The notes: generated by a model not told the origin, from the letters alone. Counted from the stretch's first letter, positions 41,857-52,255 are shown. The stretch: DNA of 64,000 bases from Streptomyces fumanus (GCF_014655295.1 NZ_BNBI01000004.1:434001-498000), one strand, 5' to 3'. Made by a program: numbers and translations.

Positions 41857-43460
41857 GGTTACCCGGAACTGGCGCCGCCCGACGGTGACGAGCAGCGCCT
41901 GGAGGATGCCTGGAGCGTCCTCGTCCGACGGCACGACATGCTGCGGGCAGGGGTCTCGGCCGACGGGTACCAGCGGGTGCTGCCCGAGGTGCCGCGTTAT
42001 GCGACACGGCGTGCGGAGGCGCGCGGAGCCGACGACGAGCGGGCGCGGCGGCTCGTCGAGGAGATCCGCGCGGAGATGTCCCACCGGGTGCGGCCGACGG
42101 ACCAGTGGCCGCTGTTCGAACTGCGTACCACCCGCACCGCCGACGGACTGCTCCTGCACCTCGCGGTCGACCTGCTCATCTGCGACTACGGCAGCATCCG
42201 GATGCTCCTCGGTGAACTGCACGAGTTGTGCACCGGTCCCGGCTCCTCAGAGGCGGACGGAGTGGAGGCCGGCGAAGCGGCTCCGACGTGCCGTGACTAC
42301 GTGCTGGCGGCGCGCGCCGCCCGCCAGGGCACCCGTCACCAGCGCGACAGGGACTACTAATGGAGCCGGTATCGACGATCTGCCTGCCCGCCCCCGAACT
42401 GCCCCTGCGCACCGAATCCCTGAACGCGCCGCCGCGATTGCGTCGGCTCGGCACGCGGCTGACGACACCTCAGTGGACGGCCCTGAACCGACAGGCAGCC
42501 CGCGCGGGTGCGACCGCCTCAGGAGTGCTCGTGCAGGCGTTCGCGCAATCCGTGGGGCCCTGGAGCCGCAGACCGCCTTTTCACCGGGACGTCCGGGAGG
42601 GACCGATCCCCGACGACGTGGTCGAGGACATGTTCGGCGCGTTCGCCGCCCTGGTCACGGAGCTGGCCGACGGCGACGGCGTCCGGCAGGGGATGGATCC
42701 GGTGGAGCTGCCCGCCCACCAGCGCGAGCGCCTCGCCCGGGTCAACGCGACCGAGGACCCGCGTTCTGCCGACCCGTGCACGCCGAGGTCATGGCCCAGG
42801 CAGAGCGTACCCCCGGGCACCAAGCCGTCATCACCCCCGGACGCACGCTCGACTACGCCGAACTGGCCGCCCGGACGCGTGCCGTCGTATCGGCGCTGAC
42901 TCGCTCCCGCACCGTCAGCGAGGTACCGGCGGCCGTCGTCATGGACAAGGGCTGGGAGCAGGTGGTCGCCGTCCTCGGCGTGCTCCTCGCCCGCGGCGCC
43001 TACCTGCCCGTCGACACCACCCAGCCGGCGCTGCGCCGGGACACCGTGCTCCGGGACGCCGGGGTGCGCCGGGTCCTCACGCAGTCCTGGCTGGCGCCCA
43101 CCCTCGGTCTGCCACCGGGGACGGCGGTCCTCTCGGTCGACACCGTGGAGCCGGCCGTATCGGACGCGACGGCGGTGGATTCACCGGCGGCAGCCCCGGA
43201 CGACCTCGCCTACGTCATCTACACCTCGGGTTCGACCGGCACCCCGAAAGGCGTGATGATCAGTCATGGCGCGGCCCACAACGCCGTGGACGAGATCAAC
43301 TCCCGCTTCGGCGTGGACCCGGACGATCGGGTGCTGGGGCTGGCCCAGATGGGCTTCGACCTGTCGGTGTACGACATCTTCGGCCCCCTGTCGGTCGGCG
43401 GCGCCCTCGTCCTGCCCGAGGCCGGGCCCCGCGGGGCATGCCTCTGTTCAAGCACTGCTG
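41857..43460 (+). pseudogene. fossil NRPS module: heterocyclisation (Cy) plus adenylation domains
   Basis: The first part (41857-42360) reads LEDAWSVLVRRHDMLRAGV and then LLLHLAVDLLICDYGSIRML. The DxxxxDxxS signature DLLICDYGS marks a heterocyclisation domain, which makes thiazoline or oxazoline rings. A TAA and frame shifts follow; pieces continue in a second frame to about 42770 (PELPLRTESLNAPPRLRRLG) with an internal deletion. A third frame holds the start of an adenylation domain with A1-A2 parts (LLARGAYLPVDTTQPALRRD) and A3 YVIYTSGSTGTPKGVMISH near 43215, and then breaks off at about 43460. No carrier protein or thioesterase remains. Confidence 0.85.
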
Positions 43461-43830
43461 ACGCGGGGCGTTGGTGGCGCCCCATAGGAGGGCGTCACGG
43501 ATGTCACGGTCCTGAGTTGCCTGGGTCAGCTTGTTAGGACCACGAGGCGCGCCGGAGGGGCCCGAAGCGAACGAGGTACATCGCTCGGAGAAGTTCGCGT
43601 CGCTGGAGACCACGAATTCGGTGAGGGCCATGCAGCCATGGCACATGGGCACTGACGAAATCCACCATGTCCCCGCTGTCCGGGAGCCCATCCGGACAAG
43701 GCGCTGATCAGCCCGGACAGTGCGGGACTGTCCGGGACAGCCGGTTGCCGTTGTTCCTCCGTGCCCGACCACGCACAGTCGTTCCACCCGGTCCGCCTAC
43801 CCCTTCCGAGGGATGACGAGGAGAAGTCAT

Positions 43831-44316
43831 ATGCGCAGGACGATCACAGCTTCGGTCACGAGAAGGAGCCGGAGGATGCTGTACCTGCTCGCCGCTACGG
43901 GGTCAGCTATGGCGCTGGCACTGACTCCCACCGCCGCGCAGGCGCGGGCGGCAAGCACCGTCGCGGGCTTCAGCTACGGCGACTGTTACGAGGCCGGCGG
44001 CTGGTACGAGTACACGGCCGACGGACAGGCCGGGGGCTACCCGAAATACGACACCGACGGATCTATCGAGGTCATCCAGTACGAAGACTGCAACTGGATC
44101 GACAAGGGGATCCTTCAGTACTCCGGTAAGAAGTGGCAGAACGGAGCATGGACGACCATCAGTTGGAGGCAGGTCCCCGACCCCTGGGTGGGGGGAGACG
44201 GTGGAGGACCCGGGGAGATCGACTACTTCGTCGACTTCAACGACGTGCGTGATGTCCGCTTCCGTGTCTGCAATGTCCACGACGGCATCGTGGACGGATG
44301 TGGCACCGTATCCTAA
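43831..44316 (+). CDS. secreted protein of unknown function
   Basis: 161 residues from an ATG with GAGGAG upstream. A signal peptide occupies residues 1-39 (twin-Arg-like TRRSRRMLYLLAATGSAMAL, cleavage near AQARA). The mature part is Tyr, Trp and Gly-rich with four Cys residues (GDCYEAGGWYEY, YEDCNWIDKG, FRVCNVHDG, VDGCGTVS), so two disulfides are likely. No enzyme motif is visible. A hairpin terminator follows at once. Confidence 0.8.
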   Translation: MRRTITASVTRRSRRMLYLLAATGSAMALALTPTAAQARAASTVAGFSYGDCYEAGGWYEYTADGQAGGYPKYDTDGSIEVIQYEDCNWIDKGILQYSGKKWQNGAWTTISWRQVPDPWVGGDGGGPGEIDYFVDFNDVRDVRFRVCNVHDGIVDGCGTVS

Positions 44317-44353
44317 GCCAGCCTTCCGGCAGGTAGTCACGGACACTGAGGGG

Positions 44354-44386
44354 AAGGGCCCGGCGCGTGCTTGTGCCGGGCCCTTT
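44354..44386 (+). terminator. intrinsic terminator with short U-run
   Basis: Arms AAGGGCCCGGC and GCCGGGCCCTT (11 base pairs) close a ten-base loop, and a TTT follows. It lies 38 bases after the stop of the secreted-protein gene. Confidence 0.85.
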
Positions 44387-45279
44387 CTCGCGTCCGAGTG
44401 GTGGCGGAGAAGCCCAAATCTCGCGATCGTCGGCACTGCGGCCCCTGCCACCCCGGCAACGACTCGCACTGACCGCCCCGCAACAGTGAGCTCCTCGGGT
44501 GCCAGCCGCACGGCTGGGGCCCGAGAGCACGCCCGGGTGAGATGTCAGCGAACCGGTCCGCGGCCCGGTTGCGGCCGCCAGGATGAGGCGAGTGACCACC
44601 AGCACCGCAGACCTCTGACACCCCTACCGCCGCGCCCGTGCCACCAGTGACCGTGCCCTTCCCGATACCTGCTACTGGAGTTGGACCCAGGACGCCGGGG
44701 CCCGGCCCTGAGGCCCTCGGTGACCTGACCGGCTGCTGCGTGGGCGACCTCAGCGCCGGCGCAGCCCGGCACGCGGCACATCTGGCGGTCCACCACTAGC
44801 CCGCCCAGGTCACCGCCGTCGATGGCTCACCCGCCCAGCACGCCATGGCAACCGATCTCTCGCCCACCTCACCCCGCGCCTGCGCATCGTGCAGTCCGGC
44901 GCGGTGTTCGCCGGCGAGCCTGGCCGCGACGGATGCCCAGCGTCCCGCTCCTGGCTTCCGGGTGGGCCGCGACGCTTGATCCCTGCCTACCCCCATGGGT
45001 CTTCGCCGCCAGTAGTTCCAGCAGCGCGAGGGGCGCCTGGCTGGGGGCGGCGGAGCGGTCTTGGCGAAGACCGTCTTGAGGCGCCGGTGTGCGTCGACTT
45101 CGGCCTCGCACTTGGGGCACGTCGCCACGTGCGTGGTACCCGCGCGCGGGCGTCCGGTCCGAGTTCTCCGTCCACGAGTACGGCCAGACGGCCGCCCAAG
45201 TGCCGCAGTACTTCAGCTTGTCTTTTGACCTCTGTGCGCTTGTACCTGCGGGGTGCCTCTCCGTGTGGCGCGTTTTTGA
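44387..45279. other. degenerate region with a possible anti-sigma zinc-finger remnant
   Basis: Nothing intact is seen. On the minus strand near 45060-45128 one frame reads MATCPKCEAEVDAHRRLKTV, which is like the CxxC end of mycothiol-system anti-sigma factors (zf-HC2). It then loses sense. The rest of the stretch has frames without ribosome sites. Confidence 0.35.
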
Positions 45280-45717
45280 TCACGCGGAAGGAAAGAGCTG
45301 TTCGCGCACCCACCCGGGATCGGGGTTGGTGTGTGGCTGGCCCGCCACGATGACGGTCGGCACGGTCTCGTTGCCGTCGTTGGCTGCTCTCAGCACTGCG
45401 GCTCCTGCCGGGTCGCGCCAGATGTTGGCCCAGTGCAACTGGCGGGTGCTGCGGCCCAGTCGGATGCGCAGTCGGATGCAGTACTTGCAGCCCGACCGCC
45501 AGAAGACGACCGGTCGGCCGTCGGCCGCGCTGCGGTGTTGTGCCTCCCGCGCGTCGATCGACCTCGGGGAAATGATGGGTGAGTACATGCCTGCGAACGC
45601 CAGGAAAGCTAGCAGGAGTGCTGCGGCTGTGCGGGGGCTCCCCGTAAGAAACTGCCCAGTCGCGACGGCTGAGCCGCTGAGCACAAGCACTATGGGCAGG
45701 ATCCAAGTGCGCATCAT
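45280..45717 (-). CDS. membrane-anchored glutaredoxin/mycoredoxin-like protein
   Basis: 145 residues. Two hydrophobic segments, ILPIVLVLSGSAVATGQFL and AAALLLAFLAFAGMYSPII, come first. From residue 65 a thioredoxin fold follows: VVFWRSGCKYCIRLRIRLG with the CxxC redox pair, then ETVPTVIVAGQPHTNPDPGW, where the Thr-Val-Pro is the cis-Pro loop of glutaredoxins. The fold is of the mycoredoxin type, but tied to the membrane. It may reduce mixed disulfides at the inner membrane face. Confidence 0.78.
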   Translation of the reverse strand: MMRTWILPIVLVLSGSAVATGQFLTGSPRTAAALLLAFLAFAGMYSPIISPRSIDAREAQHRSAADGRPVVFWRSGCKYCIRLRIRLGRSTRQLHWANIWRDPAGAAVLRAANDGNETVPTVIVAGQPHTNPDPGWVREQLFPSA

Positions 45718-46047
45718 GGTGATGCAGGCTATCGATGAGTCGAAATGCTCCTCGAACTAGGTCGCTCACCTAGGTGTTCGTCGGACGCTGAGGCGGCCTT
45801 CGTCTGATTCTGTGCTCCGGCCAAGGATGCACGTGACCACGACGAAAGCCGTGAAGGTGAGTTTGCTGCCTGATCACGCCCCGGGGGGAAGCGTTCGCGA
45901 AAGCGTCACGCTTCCGGCAGCACTTACTCGACTGTCTGACCGCTCGCGGGGATGAACTGTCGGCCTCACGGATGCGCTGCCGTATGCGGACGGGTCGGTG
46001 AGGGGGGCCTAATACTGTCGGCTTAGTACCGGCGGGGAGACGGCGCC
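45718..46047. other. intergenic region, nothing recognised
   Basis: About 330 bases between the glutaredoxin-like gene start and a dead transposase. No gene or clear site is seen. Confidence 0.4.
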
Positions 46048-46800
46048 ATGTACGACGCCCTGAACAAGGGGAACATCGACGTATCCCGCCTGCGACAGGT
46101 GCTGGCCGTCCTGCCCATGCCGCAGGCCGCCGACGGCCGCTTGGTGCTCGTGGTCGACGTCAGCGACTGGCCCCGCCCCGTTGCTCCCACTCGCGCCGAC
46201 TGCCTGTTCTGCCATGTCTACGGCCAGCCGGGCACGGACTGGTCCGAGGACCGTCCGTGCCCGGCTGGCCGTACTGGTTCGTCGCTGCCCTGGAAGGCCG
46301 GACGTCTGGTCCCAGTTGCTGGACACCGTGCGTCTCAGCCAGGCAGACGATGTCGCCGAGGTCACCGCCGATCAGGTCCGCCGGGTGGTCGTAGATCTGA
46401 TCGAGATGGGCCGCTGGCACCCCGGCCGGCCGCGACATCCTGATCGTCTTCGACGCCAGCTACGACACCCCTCACATGGCCCACCTCCTGGCCGGCGTGC
46501 CCGTGAAAGTCTTGGGTCGGATGCGCACGGACCGGGTGATGCGCAAGCCCGTCCCGGTTCCGTGGATCTCCCCGCCTCAGGGCGGTCGGCCGCCGGAGCA
46601 CGGCAAGGAGTTCCGCTTCGCCAAGCCGGAGACCCAGGGCGAGCCGGACGCGGCCACGGTGCAAGTCGCCGACAGGTACGGCACCGCCCGCGCGATGGCC
46701 TGGGCCCGCATCCACCCCCACCTGACCGCCCGCTCCGCCCATCAACGCGGGATGACCCCGGTCGGCCAGGAGCTGCGCGCAGCCCGCACTGCACGCCTCG
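46048..46800 (+). pseudogene. degraded transposase (NF041680-type DDE element)
   Basis: The start MYDALNKGNIDVSRLRQVLA, then LVLVVDVSDWPRP and the FCHVYGQ block agree with the putative transposases of this actinobacterial group. After about 60 codons the frame shifts; HLLAGVPVKVLGRMRTDRVM and QGGRPPEHGKEFRFAKPET from 46480 belong to the same protein in another frame. The C-terminal half is missing. From 46800 to 47260 only meaningless frames remain. Confidence 0.75.
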
Positions 46801-47260
46801 ACCGCCGACCGGGACGCCGCCCGTGTCCTGCTGCCAGCGGCCAAGGACCGTTTCGGGCGGTTTGGCAGCGCACCTGGCACCACACCCGCCACACTCGCGG
46901 CGGAATCCCGACCGGTGAACCTCTGCGTCGCCTCTTTCCGCCGCCGTCAGTCAGATCCAGTGGAGAGCAGGGCCGGGCGGCGGAAGCCGGGGCGGCGGCA
47001 TCGGTGAGGTGTTGGCCGGGCGGTCGGTCCTGCGGCAGCCACCCGTTCCGAGGGGTACGCGCAGACAGCCGATCCAGCTCGCCGGTCCGCCGGCAGCCAC
47101 GGCCATGCCCGCCGCCGGAGGCCGTGCTTCTCGTCTGGCGGTATCACGGTGCGCGGTGTCCGGCGGGGACCGACAGTGGAGACGCGGGTCAGGTGTGGTC
47201 CGCGCTGTTTCGGCTCCCTGCCTGGCCGTGCGGGAGCCTCTGTCGGCAGAGGAGACACTG

Positions 47261-48823
47261 ATGGCCGCAGTTCGTACTGCTGATGTCGTGATCGTGGGCA
47301 ATGGTGTGCTCGGGCTGTCCGTGGCGGTGGAGATCGCGCGCCGGGCACCCGAGACGCAGATCGTCGTGGTGGGTCCGCCGCAGCGGCCCATGTCCGCCAC
47401 CGCCGCGGCCGGTGCCATGCTCAACTGCTTCGCCGAGGTCACCCGCTACACCGCCCGCCACCCGGCCGCCGTGGCCCGCTTCACCCTGGCCCGGCAGGCC
47501 CTCGACATGTGGCCGCAGTGGCTCAAGGAACTGGAGCAGGACGCCGGTCCGGAGGCAGGCGCCGCCGTACGGGCCTCGCACCGGCCGGGCACCTTCGTGG
47601 TGATCAGCGGCAGATCAGGGACGATCGCGGCGGAGAACTTCCAGGCGATCCGTGACGCGGCGGTCCAGCACGGCGAAGCCCACGATCTCGTCGACCCTCA
47701 TGACGTCCAGGGGTACGCCCCCGCGCTGGACGCGCGGCCCTGGCAGGTGCTGCACCTGCCGCGCGAGGGCTCCGTGGACGCTCGCGCCCACCTGACGGCG
47801 CTGGAGGCCGCAGCCGACGCACTCGGCATCCGGACCGTGCCGGACACGGTCCGGTCGGTGCTGACCGACGGCGATGCCGTCGACGGAGTACTGCTCCAGG
47901 ACGGCAGCACGCTGGCCACCCGCACCGTCGTACTCTCCGCCGGAGCCGCCTCCGGCAGGCTGGCCGCCGACATCCTGCCGCCCGGCGCCGTCCCCCCGAT
48001 GCTGCACGGAACCGGCGCGTCCCTGGTGGTCAGACGCACCCGCACGACCGGCCCCGGTGCCCAGCACGTACTGCGCACCCCCAACCGCGCCGCTACCTGC
48101 GGTCTGCACCTGGTGCCCCAGGCCACCCCCGGCGAACAGTACGTCGGCGCCACCAACCTGATCACCTGCGACCCCATCAGCGGCGCCGAGTACGGTTCCA
48201 CCCACGCCCTGATGCGCGAGGTCGCCGAACAGTTCGACCCCGAGCTGAGGTTCTCCCACATTCAGCGCTGGATGGTGGGAGCCAGGCCCATCACCCTGGA
48301 CTGCTTCCCCCTCATCGGTACCTGCTCGCTGCGCGGACTGATCCTCGCCACCGGCACCTACCGCGACGGCTTCCACTGCTCCCCGGCCATCGCCCGCCAC
48401 CTGGCCGCCACCGTCCTGGACACTCCGGACGACACCGGCACGGACCTCACCTGGTTCGCCCCCGAACGCCCGCCCATCCAGACCGTCCCCGCCGAGGACG
48501 CCGCCGCCGAGGCCGCCGAGCACATGTACGACGTGATGTACGAGCAGGGGTTGTCCGTCGCCTACTTCGGCGGGGCCCCCTTGCGGGAATGGGCCCAGAG
48601 GCGCACCCAGGAACTCCACGACCGGCTCGGTGAGCCCGTCGCCCTCGCACCCGAGATCATCATCCCGCAGTTCCTCACACCGAAAGCCAGCGACTGCCCC
48701 GACGACGGTGTCACCGCACTGAAGACCTACCTGCATGCGGCTCGCGCCCACCACGGCCCGTGGAGGAGCCAGGACAGCCAGGACGCCGTCCCGCACGAAC
48801 AGGACGGCGCGTCAGCCCAGTAG
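47261..48823 (+). CDS. DAO-family FAD-dependent oxidoreductase
   Basis: 520 residues from an ATG with GAGGAG eight bases upstream. The dinucleotide motif is VVIVGNGVLGLSVAVEIARR near residue 7. The body resembles glycine/D-amino-acid oxidases (RTVVLSAGAASGRLAADILP near residue 224, then GTYRDGFHCSPAIARHLA near residue 364, the usual FAD-binding end). A further 130 residues form an added C-terminal domain of unknown kind. It is flanked by fossils on both sides and no neighbouring gene reveals its substrate. Oxidation of an amine or amino acid is likely. Confidence 0.82.
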   Translation: MAAVRTADVVIVGNGVLGLSVAVEIARRAPETQIVVVGPPQRPMSATAAAGAMLNCFAEVTRYTARHPAAVARFTLARQALDMWPQWLKELEQDAGPEAGAAVRASHRPGTFVVISGRSGTIAAENFQAIRDAAVQHGEAHDLVDPHDVQGYAPALDARPWQVLHLPREGSVDARAHLTALEAAADALGIRTVPDTVRSVLTDGDAVDGVLLQDGSTLATRTVVLSAGAASGRLAADILPPGAVPPMLHGTGASLVVRRTRTTGPGAQHVLRTPNRAATCGLHLVPQATPGEQYVGATNLITCDPISGAEYGSTHALMREVAEQFDPELRFSHIQRWMVGARPITLDCFPLIGTCSLRGLILATGTYRDGFHCSPAIARHLAATVLDTPDDTGTDLTWFAPERPPIQTVPAEDAAAEAAEHMYDVMYEQGLSVAYFGGAPLREWAQRRTQELHDRLGEPVALAPEIIIPQFLTPKASDCPDDGVTALKTYLHAARAHHGPWRSQDSQDAVPHEQDGASAQ

Positions 48824-48984
48824 GCGTGTCACAACGGCGGTGGCGCGGTCCGTCATCGGCAGGCCGACGCCAGCGCGCCGGTCGAGGGGATCGTCCCTTT
48901 CTCGTGCCGACAGGTGACGGGCGGACCGGACCTGGTGCGCGGCCAGGAGGTGTCGTGCTCTGGCCCGTCGTGGGTGAGACGGCC

Positions 48985-49909
48985 ATGTCCGCAGCAGGGG
49001 TGCTCGGCAGTGTGTCCCAGCAGCGCTATGAGGCGATCGTGGCCGAGGTGCGCGAAGTGGTCGCACAGCAGTCGAAGGGGCAGTTCCGGATCGGGGACTG
49101 TGCGCTGGAGGTGGAACCGATACGCTCGCGCGGCGGTGATACCGGCGATGCGCAGTTCACGGTGCGGCAGTCGCTGATGGGGCTGGCTGAGGACATCGGG
49201 GTGCCGTTCAGCACCGTGAAGCACGCGCGGTGGACGGCGTCGCGGTGGCCCAAGGAGTACCGGGAGCCAGTGGTCTCCTGGACGGTGCACCGCATCCTGG
49301 GCGGGATCGAGGACGGACAGGAGCGGTTAGCCGCGATCAGGACGCCGCCCGCGGGCCGGGGGCGATGAACGCCGGACGAGGCCAACCGGCGGATGGGCCG
49401 CCGGGTGGACAATCCCGTCTCGCCGCAGCAGAAGGTCACCGCGATCCACTCGCTGGCGCGGGACGACCAGGTCGCTGCCCAGGTGACCGGGGATCTGCTG
49501 CGGCGCCCGCAGGTGGCGACCAAAGTCCCCGTGGTGGACAAGGTCCGGGTGGTGGAGGAGTTCACCCGGGATGAGGGGATCGCCGCCCAGGTGACCACGG
49601 GCCTGCTGCGTCGCCAACCTCACCCCAAGCCAGGTCCGCGCCGGGCTGGGGATGCTGCGCGACGTCATCGCCGAACGCGGCTGGCCCGCGCTGATCCACA
49701 CCCGCACGGACGGCTACCAGTTCACCGCCGACTGGGAGGAGCTGGAGGCGTATGAGGTGGCGGTGATCCGCGAGACGCTCACCGCGGTTCGCCGTCTGAT
49801 CACCGGCACCGTCGCCCCGTACACCGCCCTGCACCCCGGCGACGAACGGGTGCGGCACATCATTGCTCAGCTCAACTCGGTCGAGTCCACCCTCAGCCTC
49901 CTCGCCTGA
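48985..49909 (+). pseudogene. DUF6192-family gene with frameshifts
   Basis: The first 128 codons read as a DUF6192 protein: SQQRYEAIVAEVREVVAQQS near the start, QFRIGDCALEVEPI, then FSTVKHARWTASRWPKEYRE and VSWTVHRILGGIEDGQERLA. The frame then ends. The next part of the family, SPQQKVTAIHSLARDDQVAA and VTGDLLRRP, is in a second frame from 49393, and the C-terminus (ELEAYEVAVIRETLTAVRRL) is in a third from 49652. At least two shifts make it dead, unless it is read by recoding, for which nothing speaks. Confidence 0.75.
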
Positions 49910-49936
49910 CCCACGGCCGGAAGGAAGGACGCACCC

Positions 49937-50795
49937 ATGCGGAGCCGGTGCTACCCCTCGGACACCGGACGCCGAGTGGGCGCTGATCAACCCGCTGCTG
50001 CCGGTGTCGGCCTGCCGCACGCCACGCGGCGGCCGGCCGGATAAGCATCCGCGCCGCGAGATCGTGGACGCCCTGTTCTACGTGCTGGACTCGGGCTGCA
50101 AGTGGCGGGCCCTGCCCGCCGACTTCCCCCCGTTTCAGACCGTCTACGCCTTCTTCGCCCGCTGGTCGGCCGCCGGGATCTGGGAGAAGGTCCGCGACCA
50201 TCTGCGGCGCCACGTGCGACGGGCCCTGCACCGGCCACCGCACGCGGTGGCCGCCATCGTCGACTCCCAGAGCGTGAAGGGAGCCGACACCGTCGGCCGC
50301 CACAGCCGCGGCTACAACCCGGCCAAAAGGATCAACGGCCGCACACGGCACATCGCCGTGGATCTGCGCGGCCTGCCCCTGTCGGTGATGGTCACCCCGG
50401 CCGATGTCAGCGACCGGGACGCCGGACGCGAAGTCCTGGTCCGGCTGCGCGCGCAGCACCCGCAGATCACCATCGTGTGGACCGGCTCCGCCTACGCCGG
50501 CACCCTCGTGTCGTGGGCGAAGTCGGCCCTGCACCTGACGGTCGAAACCGTGCACCGCCCCAGGGACGCGGTCGGCTTCGTGCTCCTGCCGCGCCGCTGG
50601 ATCGTGGAGCGCAGCCTGACATGGATCATGCACTCGCGGCGGCTGGTCCGCGACTACGAACGCCTGCCCCGCCACCCCGAAGCCATGATCACCCGCTCCG
50701 CCATCAGGCTCATGCTGCACCGCCTCACCCGACGGTCACCGCACCCCCCCGGCCGCCCATCCGCGGCCGGGAGAGGCACTGCGACCGGCCTGAGC
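49937..50795 (+). mobile_element. IS5-family insertion sequence, transposase frameshifted near its start
   Basis: The ATG at 49937 opens MRSRCYPSDT, the usual start of these transposases, but two bases seem to be missing and the frame changes before DAEWALINPLLPVSACRTP. The rest is long and intact: VDALFYVLDSGCKWRALPAD, AAIVDSQSVKGADTVG with the first Asp, and RRWIVERSLTWIMHSRRLVR with the catalytic Glu. No stop follows in the frame at the usual place, so the 3' end is also altered. The middle Asp region (QITIVWTGSAYAG) reads Gly where DSAYAG-like is normal, a further sign of decay. Confidence 0.8.
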
Positions 50796-50894
50796 AACTG
50801 CCGCTCGAACCACACCAGACCAAGCCTCCGACGACCTGGACGCCATCTCTGCCCGGACAGGCCGAGCGGACGGCACGAAGGACGGCGTGCAGCA

Positions 50895-51125
50895 CTCATC
50901 CGAGCAGGTCTCACACACGTCCACCGTCATGTGCGGCCCGGCCGCCACCATGACAGCGCCCACAGAGCGCAGGGCCGGACGCGCCACGCTTTCCGGTACT
51001 TGCGGTGCCGTTGGATCGGGGAGGAACCGATCCAACGCCACCGCTGGTGCACGCGCGGGCGGCTGGTCCGCGACTATGAGTACCTGGCCCGCCATGCCGA
51101 AGCGGCGGGGCACCAATCTGTGTGC
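50895..51125 (+). pseudogene. second IS5-type transposase C-terminal remnant
   Basis: GRLVRDYEYLARHAEAAGHQ (about 51060-51115) repeats the SRRLVRDYERLPRHPEA block of the element just upstream, so a second copy of the same family stood here. Only this tail is left. It ends beside a short secreted-protein gene. Confidence 0.6.
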
Positions 51126-51146
51126 GTCGGTGAAGTTCTCGAGGAC

Positions 51147-51353
51147 TCAATCAAGAGTGGGCAAGAATTCTGCCGAAGCCGCCATCTTCGGCCCGAGCTC
51201 TCCCACAGTGTCGGTGACAGGTTCGGCGTGGGCAGCGGCAGCCGTACTGAGGCAGACGGCGAGGCCGGTGGCGCCCAGGACGCCGAACCGTACGAGCCAC
51301 GTGCCGCTGCGGCGGGCGAGGTCGGTCTCACGAGAGGGGTGAAGCTGTTGCAT
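51147..51353 (-). CDS. small secreted protein, perhaps truncated
   Basis: 68 residues from an ATG with AAAGGAAC upstream. A signal peptide is clear (LVRFGVLGATGLAVCLSTAA, cleavage near AAHAEP), leaving only about 28 mature residues (PVTDTVGELGPKMAASAEFL). The end lies beside a transposase tail, so IS insertion may have cut it. It lies 47 bases after another small secreted-protein gene on the same strand. Confidence 0.55.
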   Translation of the reverse strand: MQQLHPSRETDLARRSGTWLVRFGVLGATGLAVCLSTAAAAHAEPVTDTVGELGPKMAASAEFLPTLD

Positions 51354-51399
51354 CAGGTTCCTTTCAGACATTGTTGCTGGCCAGACGGCCCGGGATTGA

Positions 51400-51675
51400 T
51401 CAGGTGACGTTGAGCAGGCCCAGGACCGTGGTCGGGGACGGGTGGTTGGCCTGATCCACGACGCCGCACTGCCGGTGGCTGTTGTCCTGGGGGCCGATGT
51501 TGTAGGTCGGGGACAGCACGGCGGCGGCCCCGTAGCTGTTGCTGCGGCAGTCGATCTTCGGCTGAACCGTGTGGCTGTTGTCGCTGGTGCCCGCAGAAGC
51601 GACACCGGACGCCCCCGCCACCGCCGCCAGGCTCAGCGTCGTCAGGGCCATCACGTTGCGGATCTTGCCGCTCAT
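51400..51675 (-). CDS. small secreted protein
   Basis: 91 residues. The ATG has GGAG about eight bases upstream. The signal peptide is MSGKIRNVMALTTLSLAAVA with cleavage near GVASAG; the mature part of about 65 residues (TVQPKIDCRSNSYGAAAVLS) is polar with two Cys that can pair. It recalls small cell-surface proteins of Streptomyces, but I cannot place it in the chaplin or rodlin families. Confidence 0.7.
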   Translation of the reverse strand: MSGKIRNVMALTTLSLAAVAGASGVASAGTSDNSHTVQPKIDCRSNSYGAAAVLSPTYNIGPQDNSHRQCGVVDQANHPSPTTVLGLLNVT

Positions 51676-52255
51676 CACACACTCCGTTGTCCCGATTACT
51701 GGTACGCCTGGAGTAGCGGACGCCTTAAATCAGAAGACACGCTCCGTCGGAGAGATCGACCGTACTGCGGACCTGACGAATACTCACGCGTATATGCCTC
51801 CATCACCCCCAAGCCAGGGCTGCTCCGCACCCCCCGGGGTGTCCGTCCGGGGCACACCCGTGTGCAGCACGTAGACGATCGCGTGCAGAGCCGTACGGTC
51901 GTCGCCGGCAGCCAGCCTGGATGCCGCCGGTGCCGCGGCGCGGGGCAGGGGAGCGGCACGGTCCCCGGGCAGTCCAGTTCGAGATCGGTGATGGTCAGTG
52001 CCCTCGCCGAGCGGGTCTCCGCGTCATCCCTGCGGTGATGAGGATGCGGGTATCGCGTGGAACGCTTGCGTGCCGGTGAACGGCAGTATCGTCGATACCT
52101 GCGAGCCCCCGTACGGACGCTGCGCGGGTGGTACGGACCCGCGCTGTGGACGCGGACTCGGGCGGCCACGGCCAGCACCTCCTGTTCCGGTGCGGCCAGT
52201 TGGGAGCCGCGTCCGCTCGCGGGCGAGGAGTCGCCGGATGAGGCAGCGGGGCGGC
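51676..52255. other. intergenic region, nothing recognised
   Basis: About 580 bases between the small secreted-protein gene and the end of the terpene synthase gene. Frames on both strands lack ribosome sites and domain-like composition. Confidence 0.4.

Noticed and set aside
51400..51675. Chaplin or rodlin assignment for the small secreted protein
   Set aside because: Size and signal peptide fit loosely but the conserved repeat and Cys spacing of those families were not found.
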